From: Desulfurococcales archaeon
GTDB taxonomy: Archaea > Thermoproteota > Thermoprotei_A > Sulfolobales > Desulfurococcaceae
Reading direction: 5' to 3'
Assembly (NCBI GenBank): GCA_027064845.1
Contig: JAMOPC010000119.1
Span: forward strand, 1 to 15,934
DNA: 15,934 nt
Position numbers and translations under genes: made by a program. The notes below the pieces were generated by a model. It saw only the letters and a program-made list of their open reading frames with translations, made no database searches and was not told the DNA's origin. Of the stretch, positions 13,714-15,934 are shown one piece after another (within the stretch, counting starts at the first letter, position 1; every line of letters begins with the position of its first letter).

Positions 13714-15057
13714 ATGAATATTAATGAAAGCGAACTTCTAAGCCATGGAGATATCGAGGCAAAGAGAATTGCTTTAGAACTTATGAAAGTTGCGATTAAA
13801 AGTTCTGATCCATACATAGCTGTTAAAAGAGCTCTAAGAATAAGTGATAATAAACTCGTTATAATGAACAAAGAATTTTCCATTAAGGGTGACATATATG
13901 TTCTTGCCTTTGGTAAGGCAGCCTGTAGCATGGCTAAAGCCGTGGAGGAAGTACTTGGAGATAGGATTAAGGAGGGAATTGCAGTTACAAAATATGGTTA
14001 TGGAACACCATTAAAGAGGATCAAGGTAATAGAAGCGGGGCATCCTATCCCCGATGAAAACTCCCTAAAAGGAGCCCGTCTAGGCCTTGAACTTGCTAAA
14101 AAAGTTAAAGAAAACGATATCTTATTAGTTTTGATCTCGGGTGGGGGCTCGGCTCTTTTCACACTTCCAGAGAACGGAATAAGTCTTGAAGACAAGATTA
14201 GGACTAACGAGCTTCTATTAAAAAGCGGAGCCAAGATCTATGAAATAAATATTGTTAGGAAACATATTTCTAAGGTTAAAGGCGGTAAACTAGCTAGAAT
14301 TGTTAAAGGAACAATTATAAGCCTTATATTATCGGATGTAGTTGGTGACCCACTAGAAGCAATAGCTTCAGGTCCTACTGTTAAGGATCCGACTACCTTC
14401 AAAGATGCCTATAGAGTATTAAAACTATATGGTGTCTGGGAAAAACTCCCTGAAAGTGTTAAAAAACATATCGAGCTTGGTCTTCGAGGTGAGAGAGAAG
14501 AAACACTCAAAGAAGATCTACCAAACGTATACAATTTCATTATTGGGAGCAATGCCATAGCATGTGAAGCTGCTAAAAAGAAGGCAGAAGAGCTAGGATA
14601 TGATGCTTATATTTTAACGACTACTCTTGAAGGAGAAGCTAGGGAAGTAGCTCTAGCTCTAGGCTCGATCATAGAAGAGATCTATAAGTATGAAAGACCT
14701 TTCAAAAAACCATGCATTCTAATAGCTGGTGGAGAAACGACAGTGACAATTGAAGGAGAAGCTGGTCTCGGTGGACCAAACCAAGAATTCGCCTTAAGCA
14801 TTACAAGAAAGATCAGAGGTCTAAGAGGAATTGCTGTATTAGCAATGGATACGGACGGAACTGATGGACCAACCAATGCTGCTGGTGGACTAGTAGATTC
14901 TCATACATTAGAACTCCTTGAAAAAGAAGGAATTGACATAGAAGAGTATCTTAGAAAACATAATTCCTACGAAGCGTTAAAGAAGGCAAAAGCTTTACTC
15001 ATAACAGGTCCTACTAGAACAAACGTAAATTCGATCATTATTAGTGTTATTACCTAG
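13714..15057 (+). CDS. Glycerate kinase, MOFRL family (probable glycerate 2-kinase)
   Basis: This 447-residue cytoplasmic enzyme should phosphorylate D-glycerate with ATP; family members usually give 2-phosphoglycerate, which enters lower glycolysis. The conserved signatures are present in order: FGKAACSMAKA (Lys68), EAGHPIPDENS (about 107-116), LISGGGSALF (140-149), NIVRKHISKVKGGKLA (179-194), SDVVGDPLEAIASGPT (207-222), and in the C-terminal MOFRL domain AGGETTV, GLGGPNQEFAL (351-361), DTDGTDGPTNAAGG (379-392), HNSYEAL and GPTRTNVN (432-439). The length is normal. ATG is preceded by GGTGGT with a five-nt spacer. The adjacent GntP permease suggests joint glycerate import and activation; glycerate from serine or hydroxypyruvate is an alternative source. 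The position of phosphorylation (2 rather than 3) is a family expectation, not visible in sequence. Confidence 0.95.
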   Translation: MNINESELLSHGDIEAKRIALELMKVAIKSSDPYIAVKRALRISDNKLVIMNKEFSIKGDIYVLAFGKAACSMAKAVEEVLGDRIKEGIAVTKYGYGTPLKRIKVIEAGHPIPDENSLKGARLGLELAKKVKENDILLVLISGGGSALFTLPENGISLEDKIRTNELLLKSGAKIYEINIVRKHISKVKGGKLARIVKGTIISLILSDVVGDPLEAIASGPTVKDPTTFKDAYRVLKLYGVWEKLPESVKKHIELGLRGEREETLKEDLPNVYNFIIGSNAIACEAAKKKAEELGYDAYILTTTLEGEAREVALALGSIIEEIYKYERPFKKPCILIAGGETTVTIEGEAGLGGPNQEFALSITRKIRGLRGIAVLAMDTDGTDGPTNAAGGLVDSHTLELLEKEGIDIEEYLRKHNSYEALKKAKALLITGPTRTNVNSIIISVIT

Positions 15058-15087
15058 GAATTAGTGATTATAATAATTACTACTAAA

Positions 15088-15122
15088 TTTTTCCAACTTC
15101 TAATATAAACCTGGGATTTTTA
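15088..15122 (+). terminator. T-run region after the glycerate kinase gene
   Basis: TTTTT at 15088-15092 and a second T run near 15117-15121 follow the kinase stop, as expected for archaeal T-run termination. The rest of the gap to 15263 is very AT-rich and otherwise empty apart from the promoter below. Confidence 0.3.
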
Positions 15123-15215
15123 CCTTCAATATCACTTTTCTATTATATTGACTTTATACTATTTTCTACTTATTCTAGTGTATAATATTATTAAATATTG
15201 TTATTAATTATACAA

Positions 15216-15229
15216 ATATTTATAAATAT
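15216..15229 (+). promoter_or_regulatory. TATA element inside a perfect 14-bp palindrome
   Basis: ATATTTATAAATAT is its own reverse complement and contains TTTATAAAT, a near-ideal archaeal TATA box. It predicts a start near 15250 and a leader of about 14 nt carrying GGTGAA (15252-15257), six nt before the ATG at 15264. The symmetry may simply reflect AT richness. Confidence 0.5.
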
Positions 15230-15263
15230 CATATAATATAGTATAAAAATTGGTGAAAGTGTA

Positions 15264-15934
15264 ATGGTTCATATTAGCATAAAAATGATGAAGATTTTAG
15301 AGGAAAGAATGGATAAGGGATGGTTCACGATTAAGGATATTAAAAACATAGTCGGGGGTACAGGTAAAGAGTATTTAAGAATACTTATTGACATGTACAT
15401 TCAGGGACTCGTAGATATTAAGAACGAGAAAGAATTTATTACAACAGATCATGCCCGAAGATTGCTAAATACATGGATCGCCCTGGATAAACCCAATGTT
15501 GATCCATGGATCGATTCCAGAATATATACCTTGTTGAAAGCAATTATTGAGAGCGGAGGTAAGATAAGTGATAAGTACACAGCTATTTTAGAGGAGAGAG
15601 GATTTGTTAGAGAGGGCGAGCTTGTTCTTGAAGCATATGAAGCTATAGATGCATTGGATAATGCGGAGAAAAGACTAGTTTTTACCAAGGCTTTAGCAGC
15701 AGAAATATTATCTGTTCCGGAAGGCCCTGCTCCCAGGCAATACTATAATGTCAAGTTTATTGACTCATTAGAAGCTATGAACACTATTGTAGCTTCTATT
15801 CCTAATTCAGCTTATTACGCCTTAACCGTTCCGGGGCGACTGCTTAGAAGAGCGTTCTTAGAGATAAATATTGATGCCCCCGTACCTGTATTATTGAATA
15901 AAAATATTTATGAAGCCTTAATCAAGCTCAGCCA
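15264..15934 (+). CDS. Uncharacterised protein, possibly DUF505 family (5' part only)
   Basis: The plus strand is open from ATG 15264 to the window end: 223 codons plus two bases with no stop, so the C-terminus is missing. The protein starts MVHISIKMMKILEERMDKGW. Residues 1-65 read like a winged-helix unit: helix MKILEERMD, then TIKDIKNIVGGTGKEYLRILIDMYIQGLVDI and a wing ending FITTDHARRLL. The rest is mixed helix and strand, including RQYYNVKFIDSLEAMNTIVA and a hydrophobic stretch NSAYYALTVPGRLLRRAFLE. No signal peptide or membrane helix is seen. The overall look (N-terminal wHTH, then ITTDHARRLL-like continuation) recalls the archaeal DUF505 family, but I am recalling this without a search. 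The GGTGAA site six nt upstream supports the start. Confidence 0.7.
   Translation, partial: MVHISIKMMKILEERMDKGWFTIKDIKNIVGGTGKEYLRILIDMYIQGLVDIKNEKEFITTDHARRLLNTWIALDKPNVDPWIDSRIYTLLKAIIESGGKISDKYTAILEERGFVREGELVLEAYEAIDALDNAEKRLVFTKALAAEILSVPEGPAPRQYYNVKFIDSLEAMNTIVASIPNSAYYALTVPGRLLRRAFLEINIDAPVPVLLNKNIYEALIKLS

Noticed and set aside
1..15934. CRISPR array, prophage, toxin-antitoxin pair or insertion sequence
   Set aside because: No regularly spaced repeats of 24-37 bp, no cas-, phage-, transposase- or integrase-like protein and no small paired genes were found on either strand.

Overview
The window most likely comes from a hyperthermophilic archaeon of the Desulfurococcales (Thermoproteota), with Staphylothermus the closest fit I can suggest. 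The reasons are AT-rich DNA, heavy use of ATA (Ile) and AGA/AGG (Arg) codons, TATA-like promoters, frequent TTG and GTG starts, and a recurring GGTG-type ribosome binding site 3-7 nt before the start. The genus is inferred from overall character and was not tested by any search.

Layout. (1) 1-2418, minus strand: a long, open-ended, secreted helical protein rich in N-glycosylation sequons, preceded by a membrane-anchored winged-helix regulator with an outside domain. Four GAACAC-type repeats lie between them. (2) 2580-3449, plus: a stand-alone class I methyltransferase, divergent from the regulator. (3) 3616-7851, plus: a compact four-gene carbohydrate ABC importer operon (binding protein, two permeases, ATPase). 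(4) 7936-10865, minus: an MFS transporter gene broken by two opposite frameshifts, and upstream of it an intact DUF885-type putative metallopeptidase. (5) 10866-11188: a 323-base divergent intergenic region holding a perfect 14-bp inverted repeat with a 40-nt spacer. (6) 11189-12166, plus: an O-methyltransferase-like protein with an unrecognised N-terminal half. (7) 12286-15057, plus: a GntP-family permease followed by a MOFRL-type glycerate kinase, plausibly one glycerate uptake and phosphorylation module. (8) 15264 to the end: the first 223 codons of an uncharacterised protein, possibly DUF505.

How the genes work together. The ABC importer and the GntP plus glycerate kinase pair suggest a heterotroph that takes up sugars and sugar acids; glycerate kinase feeds phosphoglycerate into lower glycolysis. 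The regulator and coiled-coil protein at the left edge may form an envelope-sensing unit, but this rests only on adjacency and topology. I see no CRISPR array, tRNA, rRNA or insertion sequence. The least explained signals are the inverted repeat at 11084-11151, the repeat cluster at 1447-1488 with its neighbours, and the decayed MFS gene.
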